A stretch of DNA of 64,000 bases from Amphritea sp. 1_MG-2023 (lineage in GTDB: Bacteria; Pseudomonadota; Gammaproteobacteria; Pseudomonadales; Balneatricaceae): positions 1 to 64,000 of the forward strand of contig NZ_JAUOQE010000002.1 in assembly GCF_030547545.1 (NCBI RefSeq). The letters are read 5' to 3'. Shown here piece after piece: positions 26,891 to 35,496 of this stretch. Position numbers and translations under genes: made by a program. How positions within the stretch are numbered: position 1 is the stretch's first letter; the number at the start of each line of letters is the position of its first letter. Under the pieces are notes generated by a model. It saw nothing but the letters and a program-made list of their open reading frames with translations. It searched no databases and had not been told where the DNA came from.

Positions 26891-27748
26891 TTAGTCGGTT
26901 AGCGTCCCTTGCTGATAAGCGCGGATCGCTTGATCGATCTCCGCCTGAGTATTCATGACAAAGGGGCCGTAATGAGCCACCGGTTCATTTAGCGGTTGAC
27001 CGCTTAATAGTAATGCACCAGCTCCTTTAGCTGAACGGATTTGCAAAGTATCGGCACTCTGTAGTTTGGCCATCTGCTGGCTTGTTAATGGCTGGCCGTT
27101 GAGGCTGAGTTCACCTTCATAGACATACACTAACAAAGTTCGCTTGATACTCGTTTCAAGGCATATTTCGCCATCGGGCTTGAGGCATAAATCAGCCACG
27201 GCGGCGGCACTGGGAAGTTGCTGTAATGGCCCGCTGAAGGTTTGGCTGCTTGTTGTTTTGTCGCTTCCGGGCGCATCAACAATAACGTATTGCCCCGCAA
27301 TCACTTTTAGCTCAGCCTTGGTTAAGGGCTGCCACGGTAGTTGTTCACAGCTAATATCTTGCCAGTCTGCCGGTTTCATTTTGTGCTTGGCCGGTAGATT
27401 TATCCACAGCTGAAAACCGTGCATTAAGCCATCCTGCTGCAACGGTATCTCTGAATGAATGATACCTCGTCCGGCTGACATCCACTGGGCTTCTCCACTT
27501 TGAATCGTTCCTTTATTACCGAGATGATCCTCATGAACAAAACCGCCATGACGCATGTAGGTAAGGGTTTCGATTCCTCGGTGTGGATGGGCTGGAAAGC
27601 CAGAGCCGTAATCATCCGGATTGTTCGAGCGGATCTCATCGAGCATTAAAAAAGGATCGAGCTGGTTTTGTTGGAAGCCATGGATGCGTTGTATTTTTAC
27701 TCCGGCACCATCCGAAGTGGGGTGGCTGGGGATGATTTGAATCGTCAT
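26891..27748 (-). CDS. Pirin family protein
   Basis: A 285-residue bicupin of normal pirin length with the full metal site: His54 and His56 (FPAHPHRGIETLTYM), His98 and Glu100 (MSAGRGIIHSEIP). The C-terminal cupin includes LQSADTLQIRSAKGAGALLLSGQPLNEPVAHYGPFVMNT, the usual pirin end. Pirins bind iron and either modulate transcription or show quercetinase activity. It is transcribed away from the LysR regulator at 27879 with a 130-base shared promoter region, so regulation by that protein is likely. Confidence 0.92.
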   Translation of the reverse strand: MTIQIIPSHPTSDGAGVKIQRIHGFQQNQLDPFLMLDEIRSNNPDDYGSGFPAHPHRGIETLTYMRHGGFVHEDHLGNKGTIQSGEAQWMSAGRGIIHSEIPLQQDGLMHGFQLWINLPAKHKMKPADWQDISCEQLPWQPLTKAELKVIAGQYVIVDAPGSDKTTSSQTFSGPLQQLPSAAAVADLCLKPDGEICLETSIKRTLLVYVYEGELSLNGQPLTSQQMAKLQSADTLQIRSAKGAGALLLSGQPLNEPVAHYGPFVMNTQAEIDQAIRAYQQGTLTD

Positions 27749-27878
27749 TGTTTTCTCCTATGGTGGCGAGAATCAGCCGCTTTATCGCGAGCGATACATC
27801 GATATTAATCCTTTATTGTGGAATGAAAATTGGTATAAATAGTCTTAAATATTCTATTTTTTAGAAAGGTATGCCGGC

Positions 27879-28763
27879 GTGAAAGTAACATTAGAGCAGT
27901 GGCGCATGCTAAAAGCGGTTGTGGATCATGGCGGCTTTGCTCATGCCGCTCAAGCTGTACATAAGAGTCAGTCGAGTATTCATCATGCTGTTCAGAAAAT
28001 GGAACAGATGCTAGATGTCAAACTGTTAGAGGTGAAGGGGCGCAAGGCGTATCTCACCGATGCGGGACGTTTATTATTGCGTCGCGCCGAACAGTTGTTG
28101 GAATCGGCGGCCACGATTGATGCTTTGGCTGAAAGTTTTCATGCTGGGGTCGAACCTGAAATATCGATTGCAGTTGATCAGACCTTTCCGCCGGATTATA
28201 TCGGCAGCGTGCTAGAGCAATTTTCAAATGAGTATCCAAATACCCGTATCCAGCTGTATGAAACTGTACTGTCGGGGGCAGCGGAAGCGTTGGTTAAGGG
28301 TCAGGTTGATTTGGCGATTGCCGGTTCGGGGGTATCTCATTTTATGGCTGAACCGTTGTTTACACTCGATTTTATGGCCGTTGCTGCACCATCACACCCC
28401 TTATTTGATCTTTATGATGGTGTGCAACCACTGTTGGTTGATGATTTGGTGAACTTTCGACAAGTGGTAACACGGGATTCGGCGTTGGATCAAAAAGTGG
28501 ATTCGGGTTGGCTGAAAGCCGATGCACGTTGGACCGTGAGTAATATTGCAACCTCTATTGAGATGATTTGTCGCGGGATGGGGTTTGCTTGGTTGCCATT
28601 GACGCGTATTCGCACGCTATTGGACGACGGTTCGCTTAGACTTGTACCACTACAAATAGGCGGCAGTCGGCGCATGACGTTACAGCTTTATTATGCCCAG
28701 CACAGCAGAGTGGGTCCCGGTCTCACGCGTATGGCTGAGTTGCTACACCAGTGTTGCGAATAA
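27879..28763 (+). CDS. LysR-family transcriptional regulator
   Basis: A 294-residue protein with an N-terminal winged helix (LEQWRMLKAVVDHGGFAHAAQAVHKSQSSIHHAVQKMEQMLDVKLLEVKGRKAYLTDAGRLLL, about 4-66) and a LysR substrate-binding domain (about 90-290; PEISIAVDQTFPPDYIGSVLEQF). Divergent from the pirin gene; LysR regulators usually control the adjacent divergent gene. The ligand is unknown. Start GTG with AGAAAGG-like ribosome site upstream. Confidence 0.9.
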   Translation: MKVTLEQWRMLKAVVDHGGFAHAAQAVHKSQSSIHHAVQKMEQMLDVKLLEVKGRKAYLTDAGRLLLRRAEQLLESAATIDALAESFHAGVEPEISIAVDQTFPPDYIGSVLEQFSNEYPNTRIQLYETVLSGAAEALVKGQVDLAIAGSGVSHFMAEPLFTLDFMAVAAPSHPLFDLYDGVQPLLVDDLVNFRQVVTRDSALDQKVDSGWLKADARWTVSNIATSIEMICRGMGFAWLPLTRIRTLLDDGSLRLVPLQIGGSRRMTLQLYYAQHSRVGPGLTRMAELLHQCCE

Positions 28764-28963
28764 GATGTTTCTAAATTTACGAATATAAAATACGAAATTA
28801 AGTAATTTTATTTCACAAAGTAGAACTTATCATGAGTTCCTGAGTAGGGAGAGTGCATAGCTCTTCATTCATTGCGTTTAGTGAATCGTATTGAGTCAAT
28901 ACTACTACGGGAATACCGGGTCGTTAGCCGGATCGAAACGTAGCAGATAGCATTGAGGTTGTG

Positions 28964-29941
28964 ATGGGGTTGTTAATAGCAGGTAAGTGGCATGATCGTT
29001 GGTATGAAACCAAAAACTCAAAAGGCGAATTTGTTCGCGAGCAGGCCGGCTTTCGTCACTGGGTTACCGCCGATGGCTCGGCTGGACCTACTGGTGACGC
29101 TGGTTTTAAAGCAGAGCAAGGGCGCTATCACCTGTATGTATCGCTAGCTTGTCCTTGGGCACACCGGACGCTGATCTTTCGTAAACTTAAAGGGCTGGAG
29201 TCGCTGATTAGTGTCTCGGTGGTAAGCCCAAATATGCTGGATCAGGGCTGGAGCTTTGATCGTGCCACGGGTTCTAGTGGTGATGACCTTTATGATTCCG
29301 CCTTTATGCATCAGCTTTATACTCGGGTACAGCCGGATTATACCGGCAGGGTCACGGTGCCGGTGTTATGGGACAAGCAGCAACAGACCATTGTGAGCAA
29401 TGAATCAGCGGAAATTATTCGCATGTTTAATTCAGCGTTCGATGAGTTGACGGGTAATCGCCAAGATTATTGGCCTGTAGCGAAACGGGCTGAGATTGAA
29501 CAGCTGAATGAATGGATTTATAACGATATTAATAACGGCGTCTATCGCTCCGGGTTTGCTACCACGCAAGCAGCTTATGAGCATAATGTGAAAGCGGTGT
29601 TTGACAGTTTAGCGCGAGTCGAGACACTTCTTGCTGAGCAGCGTTATTTGACCGGCACCGCGATAACCGAAGCGGATTGGCGGCTGTTTACCACCTTGAT
29701 TCGTTTTGATGCGGTGTATCACGGCCACTTTAAATGCAACCTAAAGCAGTTGCGTGAGTTTCCGCATATCAGTGGTTATCTGCGTGAGCTGTATCAGATA
29801 GCCGGGGTGGCTGAGACTGTCAATATCGAACAAATTAAGCAGCACTATTATTACAGTCATCAAATGATCAATCCTACCCGCGTGGTGCCGGTAGGACCTG
29901 AACTTGACTTTACCTCAGCGCATGGGCGTGAGGCTTTATAA
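28964..29941 (+). CDS. yqjG: Glutathionyl-hydroquinone reductase (YqjG/ECM4-like GST)
   Basis: A 325-residue xi-class glutathione transferase with catalytic Cys63 in SLACPWAHRTLIFRKLKG and the family motifs FMHQLYTRVQPDYTGRVTVPVLWD, VSNESAEIIRMFNSAFD and TRVVPVGPELDFTSAHGRE at the end. It reduces glutathionyl-hydroquinones in the cytoplasm, using glutathione. The conserved start MGLLIAGKWHDRWYET fixes ATG 28964 rather than the GTG just before it. Monocistronic; a bidirectional terminator follows. Confidence 0.94.
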   Translation: MGLLIAGKWHDRWYETKNSKGEFVREQAGFRHWVTADGSAGPTGDAGFKAEQGRYHLYVSLACPWAHRTLIFRKLKGLESLISVSVVSPNMLDQGWSFDRATGSSGDDLYDSAFMHQLYTRVQPDYTGRVTVPVLWDKQQQTIVSNESAEIIRMFNSAFDELTGNRQDYWPVAKRAEIEQLNEWIYNDINNGVYRSGFATTQAAYEHNVKAVFDSLARVETLLAEQRYLTGTAITEADWRLFTTLIRFDAVYHGHFKCNLKQLREFPHISGYLRELYQIAGVAETVNIEQIKQHYYYSHQMINPTRVVPVGPELDFTSAHGREAL

Positions 29942-29960
29942 AGCGACTGTATGACAGCAG

Positions 29961-29992
29961 AAAACCCGGTTCGCCTCGGCTAACCGGGTTTT
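29961..29992. terminator. Bidirectional Rho-independent terminator
   Basis: AAAACCCGGTT (29961-29971) and AACCGGGTTTT (29982-29992) form a perfect 11-bp stem between the convergent yqjG and DAACS genes, with A- and T-runs on the two sides so that it can work in both directions. Confidence 0.85.
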
Positions 29993-30003
29993 ATCGGTGC
30001 GTG

Positions 30004-31281
30004 TTAAACGCTAGCCGTATCGGCTTCTGTTGAAGCGTTATAGACCGACTCGTCCAGCTCGTTCTCGCTTTTACCCACCAAGATAGTCACCATCAGGTCA
30101 CCACAGACATTGACGCTGGTACGTGCCATATCGAGAATTCGATCGATACCGGCAACAATCGCAAGACCTTCAATTGGCAGGCCTACTGTGGTGAGTACCA
30201 GTGATAGCATGATCAAACCGGCTCCGGGAACACCGGCGGTGCCGATGGAGGCGAGGGTAGAAGTCATAATGATCAGGATGTAATCCGACATGGATAAATC
30301 AATGCCAAAGGCTTGAGCGATGAAGAGGGCGCAAACGCCTTGATACAGGGCAGTACCATCCATATTGATGGTCGCTCCAAGGGGGAGAATAAAGCTGGAG
30401 ATGCTTTTCGAGACGCCCATCTCTTCCTGAGCGGCTTTAATGGTGGCAGGTAATGTGCCTGAGCTACTGGTGGTGGTAAACGCAACGGCGGCGGGGTTTA
30501 ACAGGCCTTTAAGGTAAGGCATTGGATTGAGTCGGCCGAGGACACTGATTAAGCCACTGTAGAAGACTAATACATGGATGAGGCAGCCGATGTAGACCAC
30601 GACGATTACTTTTATCAGTGGTAATAGAATATCCATACCGTATTTACCGGAGACCCAAGCCATCAAGCCGAAGACACCGTAAGGGGCTAACTTCATGACC
30701 ATTTCGGTGAGCTTGTACATCGCTTCCGCGAGGCTTTCGAACAGTTTAATCGCCGGCTCTGCTTTTTCGCCACAGAGTGTGAGGGCGATACCCAATCCCA
30801 ATGCAAAGACGATGATTTGTAAAATATTACCGGCGGCCAGTGCGCTAACGGGATTTTTGGGAATCATGTTCAGGAGTGTTTGTACCAGTGTCGGGGCTTC
30901 CTTACCGGCGGCGGCTGTCTCGGTGATGGCCATATTGAGCCCTTCACCGGGTGTGAACAGAGTTGCTAGACCTAAGCCAATACTAATGGCCGCTGCCGTA
31001 GTGCATAAGTAAAGCGCGACCGATTTAATACCGATACGCCCCATCTTACGGGTGTCTTGCATGGAGGTAACACCCACCACTAGGGAGCAGAAGACTAACG
31101 GTACGATCAGCATCTTAATCGCATTGATAAACAGAGTACCAATCGGCTTGAGCATTTCAGCATCGGGTCCCATTATGGCGCCGGCGGCAACGCCGAGCAC
31201 CATTCCCACCATGATCTTTTTCCAAAGTGCGAGGCGGCTCCAGAATCCTGTGCGGCTATCATTTACCTGTGTTTGTGGCAT
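30004..31281 (-). CDS. Dicarboxylate/amino acid:cation symporter (DAACS family)
   Basis: A 425-residue symporter of the GltP/DctA family with eight hydrophobic segments and re-entrant loops. Motifs: FINAIKMLIVPLVFCSLVVGV (about 50-70), AFTTTSSSGTLPATIKAAQE (HP1 serine-rich loop), GATINMDGTALYQGVCALF (the sodium-binding NMDGT motif) and IDRILDMARTSVNVCGD (substrate-binding helix 8). It takes up glutamate/aspartate or C4-dicarboxylates with Na+ or H+. It is preceded by AAGGA at ribosome-site distance, a sigma-54 promoter about 290 bases upstream, and palindromic sites, so control by the NtrC-type regulator at 31797 is likely. Confidence 0.94.
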   Translation of the reverse strand: MPQTQVNDSRTGFWSRLALWKKIMVGMVLGVAAGAIMGPDAEMLKPIGTLFINAIKMLIVPLVFCSLVVGVTSMQDTRKMGRIGIKSVALYLCTTAAAISIGLGLATLFTPGEGLNMAITETAAAGKEAPTLVQTLLNMIPKNPVSALAAGNILQIIVFALGLGIALTLCGEKAEPAIKLFESLAEAMYKLTEMVMKLAPYGVFGLMAWVSGKYGMDILLPLIKVIVVVYIGCLIHVLVFYSGLISVLGRLNPMPYLKGLLNPAAVAFTTTSSSGTLPATIKAAQEEMGVSKSISSFILPLGATINMDGTALYQGVCALFIAQAFGIDLSMSDYILIIMTSTLASIGTAGVPGAGLIMLSLVLTTVGLPIEGLAIVAGIDRILDMARTSVNVCGDLMVTILVGKSENELDESVYNASTEADTASV

Positions 31282-31567
31282 AAGTCTGATCCTTTAATAT
31301 AGTTATTTGATCGGCCCCTGCTGGGCTGTGGCTGATGTGATTCACTTCATTGAGTGGTGTAATGTTGTCGGTTAATCCTCTGATTGGGTTTGAGACGGTT
31401 ATTAACTGCCGCTTTGTTGATGAGCGCTGCTTGTCGTCAATGACTGATCGGCCGACTCCAAAATCGATGTCGTTTGTGTCGCTTGGATTGGCACAGCCAC
31501 ATCAGCTGTTCAACTTAGGCTGTTCAGGTCAAGACGGGCTGATTAGAGTACTTAAGGCAGATTACAC

Positions 31568-31584
31568 TGCAGAGAGAGTGCCAA
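31568..31584 (-). promoter_or_regulatory. Sigma-54 (-24/-12) promoter for the DAACS gene
   Basis: The minus strand reads TTGGCACTCTCTCTGCA: GG and GC are exactly 10 bases apart, with the full TGGCAC -24 element and CTGCA at -12. The predicted start near 31557 leaves a 5' leader of about 275 bases before the symporter start codon. The two palindromic sites upstream and a GAFTGA regulator gene adjacent support the call. Confidence 0.7.
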
Positions 31585-31659
31585 TGTTGCATGATTTATC
31601 TAAGATGTTGTTTTTTATGGGAAAATGAGTGGAGGGAAAGGATGGTGGCAGGTTTAAAG

Positions 31660-31774
31660 GGTTATAACCAAACGAATAGAAAATCAGCCATGCTTTTCTG
31701 ATTGCCTTAAAAAGTATTATAAATCAATTAATTAGAGTATTAGCGTTTGGTTATAGCCAAACCAGTGGTTATAG
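31660..31774. promoter_or_regulatory. TTTGGTTATAACCAAA-like activator sites
   Basis: GGTTATAACCAAAC (31660-31673; core GGTTATAACC is a perfect palindrome) and GTTTGGTTATAGCCAAAC (31745-31762; 6-bp perfect arms) share one consensus; a half copy GGTTATAG follows at 31767-31774. They lie about 105 and 195 bp upstream of the predicted sigma-54 start, a normal enhancer distance. The rest of the 515-base gap (31282-31796) shows no gene. Confidence 0.6.
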
Positions 31775-31796
31775 GGGTTGATGGGGGCTGAAAATA

Positions 31797-33224
31797 CTAT
31801 TGTTCAGCCTTATTGCAGAGGTCTGTTTGTTGTTTTTTTAAGCGCTTACTGAGCGCGGGTTGTGAGATACCCAGTAAGCGAGAAGCCAATGATTGATTAC
31901 CTTGAGCCCGCTGCATGGCGGCGGCGACTAATAACTCGCCAGCTTCTTGTAGGGTGGGTAGGGGTTGATCTGGGTTGAACAGAGGCGCTGTATCGGTGTC
32001 GGGTTCGGCGGGCATATCTTGATTTAAAAGACGACGGAACACCTCCATTGATAGCATCCGTGAGCGGTGCTGACTCATGGCATCGTATGCCAGTGCTTTG
32101 AGTTCACGCACATTACCTGGGAAAGCGTAGTTGGCTAACAAAACGGGTAGCTCTTTCGGGATAGTGGGTTTGTTTTTGTGTAATTCCTCGGCGGCTTCTG
32201 TGAGGAAATATTCTAACAGGAGGGTAATATCCCCTTTACGTTGGCGTAATGGTGGAAGCGTCACCTGATGGAAGCGTAAACGGTAATAGAGGTCTTTACG
32301 AAACTCGCCGGATTGCTGTTTTGCTTCAAGATTGTGATGCGTGGCAACAATGACTCTGGCGCGAATGCGCTTGGTTCGATCACTGCCGAGAGGGTAATAT
32401 TCGCCCTCTTGTAATAGCCGTAGAAGTTTGACCTGTGAGGCGAGACTGAGATCGCCGATCTCATCGAGAAACAAAGTACCGCCGGTCGCTTGTTCAATCA
32501 TACCGGCACGAGCGGTATCGGCCCCGGTAAAGGCGCCCCGTTGATGACCAAACAGCGTGTCGGCAAACACGTTATCATCGAGTCCCGCCACATTAACGCT
32601 GATCAGTGGGCCACTGGCACGGCTGAGGGTATGAACCGCATGAGCAATCTGTTCTTTGCCGGTACCGCTTTCTCCCATAATGAGTACCGGTTGACTGCTG
32701 GTTGAGATAGATTCAAGGTATTGGAACACCGAGCGCATGCTCTTATCTTGAGTAATGATAGCGGCAAATACCTCGGGTCGTTCTAGGGTATCGGTGAGAA
32801 AGCGCTGTCGCATCGCCTGACTTTCTTGACGCATCTCCTGTAGCTGAATTGCGCGCCGGACACCTTCGATTAAGCGTTCTTCTTCGGTGGTTTTGACGAA
32901 ATAATCAAACGCGCCAAGACGAATGCATTTTACGGCGGTTTCTAACTGATTTAAGCCACTGATGATGATAACGCCGACTTCGGGGTGCTCTTCTACAATC
33001 TGTTGCAATAGCCGGTCGCCTGATAGGTGGGGCATGGTGAGATCGAGTAACACCAGACCGATCGGTTCTCGTGCGATGATATCCATCACCTGTCGGCTAT
33101 CATCGCAGCGGTAGATATGATTGATACCGCCAAGACGTTCCAACGCAATACTGAGGCTGCGTAAAAAAGAGGCCTCATCATCAACCAGTAAGACGCCAAA
33201 GCTAGGGTAGCGGTTGTCATTCAT
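31797..33224 (-). CDS. NtrC-family sigma-54-dependent response regulator
   Basis: A 475-residue activator: receiver (about 8-120; phospho-acceptor Asp in LVLLDLTMPHLSGDRLL), AAA+ domain with Walker A GESGTGKE, the loop GHQRGAFTGA and Walker B FLDEIGDL, and a Fis-type C-terminal helix-turn-helix (NQSLASRLLGISQPALSKRLKK). I start it at ATG 33224, where it overlaps the kinase stop by 8 bases with AGGAGG nearby; a longer in-frame extension to 33389 encodes no recognisable domain. It pairs with the kinase at 33217 and probably drives the DAACS symporter gene. Confidence 0.92.
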   Translation of the reverse strand: MNDNRYPSFGVLLVDDEASFLRSLSIALERLGGINHIYRCDDSRQVMDIIAREPIGLVLLDLTMPHLSGDRLLQQIVEEHPEVGVIIISGLNQLETAVKCIRLGAFDYFVKTTEEERLIEGVRRAIQLQEMRQESQAMRQRFLTDTLERPEVFAAIITQDKSMRSVFQYLESISTSSQPVLIMGESGTGKEQIAHAVHTLSRASGPLISVNVAGLDDNVFADTLFGHQRGAFTGADTARAGMIEQATGGTLFLDEIGDLSLASQVKLLRLLQEGEYYPLGSDRTKRIRARVIVATHHNLEAKQQSGEFRKDLYYRLRFHQVTLPPLRQRKGDITLLLEYFLTEAAEELHKNKPTIPKELPVLLANYAFPGNVRELKALAYDAMSQHRSRMLSMEVFRRLLNQDMPAEPDTDTAPLFNPDQPLPTLQEAGELLVAAAMQRAQGNQSLASRLLGISQPALSKRLKKQQTDLCNKAEQ

Positions 33225-34962
33225 ATTCACGGGCCTCCTGAGAGAGTAACAGTAGAGTGACCAAGGTGCCTTGGCCGAGCGTTGAGTCGTAGACGAGATT
33301 GCCACCGTGTTCTTGGACAATACTCGCGGACACCGAAAGCCCGAGGCCGGTGCCGCCTTGTTCGCGTTTGGTGGTGAAAAAAGGATCACTCAGGCGCGAC
33401 ATATTATCATCATCGATACCACAGCCTTGATCTTTAATCTCAAGACAGAGCTGCTTTTCTTTAGGGCGATAATAGGTTTTGATCGCAATGCACTGCTGAG
33501 TCGATGTTAGTGCCTGACAGGCGTTGACGATCAGATTGATGATCACCTGTTCGATACGTTGAGCATTGCCCCTAAAAGGAGGTATGGCGCTGGCGTAAGT
33601 CACACTGAAATGATCAGTCGCGCTACGAATGGTGTTGTCTACCAAACGAATAGCGGTGGCAAGTACCTCGTTAAGATCAACCGTTTCATTGAGATCGCTA
33701 GGGCTTTGACGGGCAAAGTCACGTAAATCATCGACAATACGACGGATGCGGTTCGTTCCCGCCAGCATATCATCAAGCATCGGGGTAATCTCATGACGCA
33801 TACGGCTATAGGTTAAACCGCCCATATAAAAATCACCATGGGTTTGATAGTGGGCTTCCAGTATCTCTTCTACATCTTGATAAATCTCTTTTAATACGGG
33901 GAGATTAAGTAATAGTAGACTGCTGGGGTTGTTGATCTCATGGGCGACACCGGAAACCAGTATACCTAATGAGGTCATTTTATCGGCTTGCAGGAGTTGC
34001 TGTTGTTGTAGTTTTAGTTCTTCGGTGCGCAGGCTTACTTGGCGTTTTAACATGCGATTCCAGATAACGATACCGCCGAGAATAATCAGCAGTAAGCCGG
34101 AGATCAGTGCGGCGGCCTGGCCAATCTTTTTCCAAGGCAGGCCGGCGTTCTCTAATGGCCCTAGCCAGCGATCATAGATGGCTTGTTGGCGACCTGTATT
34201 TTTAAGAATAGCGAGCCCCTCGCTGAATTGAGAGAGTAGCTCTTCGTTATTCTTAAGCACAGCATAGCCGTAATGCTGTGCCCCGAATGGTTTACCAACC
34301 GGGACAATATTAGACAAGGCTAACTCTTGCCCTAAATAGAGACCGGGTAGATTGGCGACTAAGGCATAATCATGTTGACCCGATGCGAGTAAACGTAAGG
34401 CCGCAGTATGAGTGTCTACGAGAATAAGTTGAGCGCCCACACTGTTTAGTTGTAGATAATCATGCATGATCCCGCCGCGTTGGACAATCACCTCATGGCC
34501 TTGAAGATCGGCTAACTGAGACACTTTCGGCATCCCTTGGCGGGCAAAAATAGATTGATGCACGATGGCGTGAGGCGGTGAAAAACGGTACTGCTTAGCG
34601 CGATCCGTTGAATATACCATCCCCTGCATTGCATCCACCTCACCTTGCTCAAAGCGTTTGCGGGTGGTATCCCAATCACTCAGGGTGATTTCGATATTCA
34701 TGCCCATCACTTCGGCAATGGCACGGGTTAATTCGGTGTTGTAACCATCCGCTTCACCCGCGTCATTTATAAATTCATAAGGAGGATAGTTATAGTCACC
34801 GCCGATATGAATCACGCTGTCAGGATGCGATGTGCGGGCCTGTCCCGCTAGGCTAATAGATAACAGGCCGAGGGTGAGACTGATGACGCCATGTTTTGAT
34901 CTGAGGAAATTTGACCTGAGGAGATTCGACCGGAGAAGAGTAGTCAATAGGGATAGAGTCAT
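33217..34962 (-). CDS. Sensor histidine kinase with periplasmic amino-acid-binding domain
   Basis: About 581 residues: a signal/anchor region, a periplasmic SBP-family-3 domain (about 50-270: GDYNYPPYEFINDAGEADGYNTELTRAIAEVMG; GEVDAMQGMVYSTDRAKQYRFSPPH), a membrane helix (about 280-300), HisKA with GVAHEINNPSSLLLLNLP, and HATPase (NLIVNACQAL; DQGCGI; GTGLGLSVSASI). The built-in binding domain suggests it senses an amino acid or related acid directly. It forms an operon with the NtrC-type regulator. ATG 34962 is preferred; an in-frame TTG at 34998 is possible. The N-terminus carries LLRSN-LLRSN-FLRSK repeats. Confidence 0.9.
   Translation of the reverse strand: MTLSLLTTLLRSNLLRSNFLRSKHGVISLTLGLLSISLAGQARTSHPDSVIHIGGDYNYPPYEFINDAGEADGYNTELTRAIAEVMGMNIEITLSDWDTTRKRFEQGEVDAMQGMVYSTDRAKQYRFSPPHAIVHQSIFARQGMPKVSQLADLQGHEVIVQRGGIMHDYLQLNSVGAQLILVDTHTAALRLLASGQHDYALVANLPGLYLGQELALSNIVPVGKPFGAQHYGYAVLKNNEELLSQFSEGLAILKNTGRQQAIYDRWLGPLENAGLPWKKIGQAAALISGLLLIILGGIVIWNRMLKRQVSLRTEELKLQQQQLLQADKMTSLGILVSGVAHEINNPSSLLLLNLPVLKEIYQDVEEILEAHYQTHGDFYMGGLTYSRMRHEITPMLDDMLAGTNRIRRIVDDLRDFARQSPSDLNETVDLNEVLATAIRLVDNTIRSATDHFSVTYASAIPPFRGNAQRIEQVIINLIVNACQALTSTQQCIAIKTYYRPKEKQLCLEIKDQGCGIDDDNMSRLSDPFFTTKREQGGTGLGLSVSASIVQEHGGNLVYDSTLGQGTLVTLLLLSQEAREYE
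34898..34942. repeat. Three 15-bp tandem repeats inside the kinase N-terminus
   Basis: GATCTGAGGAAATTT (34898), GACCTGAGGAGATTC (34913) and the more diverged GACCGGAGAAGAGTA (34928) are consecutive 15-bp units. On the coding strand they give LLRSN/LLRSN/FLRSK, a 5-residue repeat just before the signal helix. Confidence 0.7.
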
Positions 34963-35057
34963 AGGCGGCGTTGGCTGACGTGGCTGAGGGTTAATCAAAT
35001 TTTACTGCACATGCAACCGTTACCCTGTTTGAATACCTGTTGAATAGGGGCGTCGGC

Positions 35058-35330
35058 GCTAAGGAAGGTGCGAATAAGTCAATTACGCCTCTGGCTGACA
35101 GAGAAGCTGGAGATCAAGGCAACAGTTACAGGCATACTGGTTGTACGTCGAAAAATGTTAACGCTGAGATCCTGCTTCTCTGAAAGCCCCGAAGGGCGGA
35201 TATTAGAATGGTCATCTACTTTGTCAGCCAGCTTGAAAAGGTCCAGACATTTCGCTGCGCTGGCTTTCGCGTATCTGGCCATTCTAATGTCCGCAGAGAA
35301 CATAACGGACTTATTCGCACTTTCCTTAGC
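35058..35330. mobile_element. IS5-family-like MITE (non-autonomous element)
   Basis: A 23-bp terminal inverted repeat with one mismatch bounds the element: the left end contains GGAAGGTGCGAATAAGTC (35063-35080), the right end its complement (35308-35325, one mismatch). The tips GGAAGGTGCGAA match, from memory, the ends of IS5-family elements, which target YTAR; the flanks here are CTAA and TTAG. At 263 bp it is too short for a transposase. Inside is a nested inverted repeat around ATTAGAATGG/CCATTCTAAT (about 35203 and 35278). It lies about 170 bp before the PQQ dehydrogenase start and may affect its promoter. Confidence 0.7.
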
Positions 35331-35404
35331 AAGCTGACTAATCAAGTAGGTATTACGACTAAGTAAGTACAAAACTCATTCTCCCGGTCAATTGTTGGAA
35401 TTTG

Positions 35405-35447
35405 TGTAAATTTACAAAATATCAATAGATCCTGAGCATTGCTCAGG
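35405..35447. promoter_or_regulatory. Palindrome and hairpin in the PQQ-dehydrogenase leader
   Basis: TGTAAATTTACA (35405-35416) is a perfect 12-bp palindrome, a good operator candidate. CCTGAGCATTGCTCAGG (35431-35447) forms a 7-bp stem with a 3-base loop. Both sit 50-90 bases before the start codon at 35497, downstream of the MITE. Binding partners are unknown. Confidence 0.45.
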
Positions 35448-35496
35448 TTTGCTGAGAGTTAAAAAATAAGAACATCCTTAAACAAGGGGCAACGCA

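Noticed and set aside
33225-33389. N-terminal extension of the NtrC-type regulator
   Set aside because: It lies entirely inside the kinase HATPase coding region, has no domain, and the receiver starts naturally at ATG 33224.
35068-35372. Frames of 89 and 97 codons on both strands across the MITE
   Set aside because: They start or end in the terminal repeats, have no known domain, and are expected by-products of a palindromic element.
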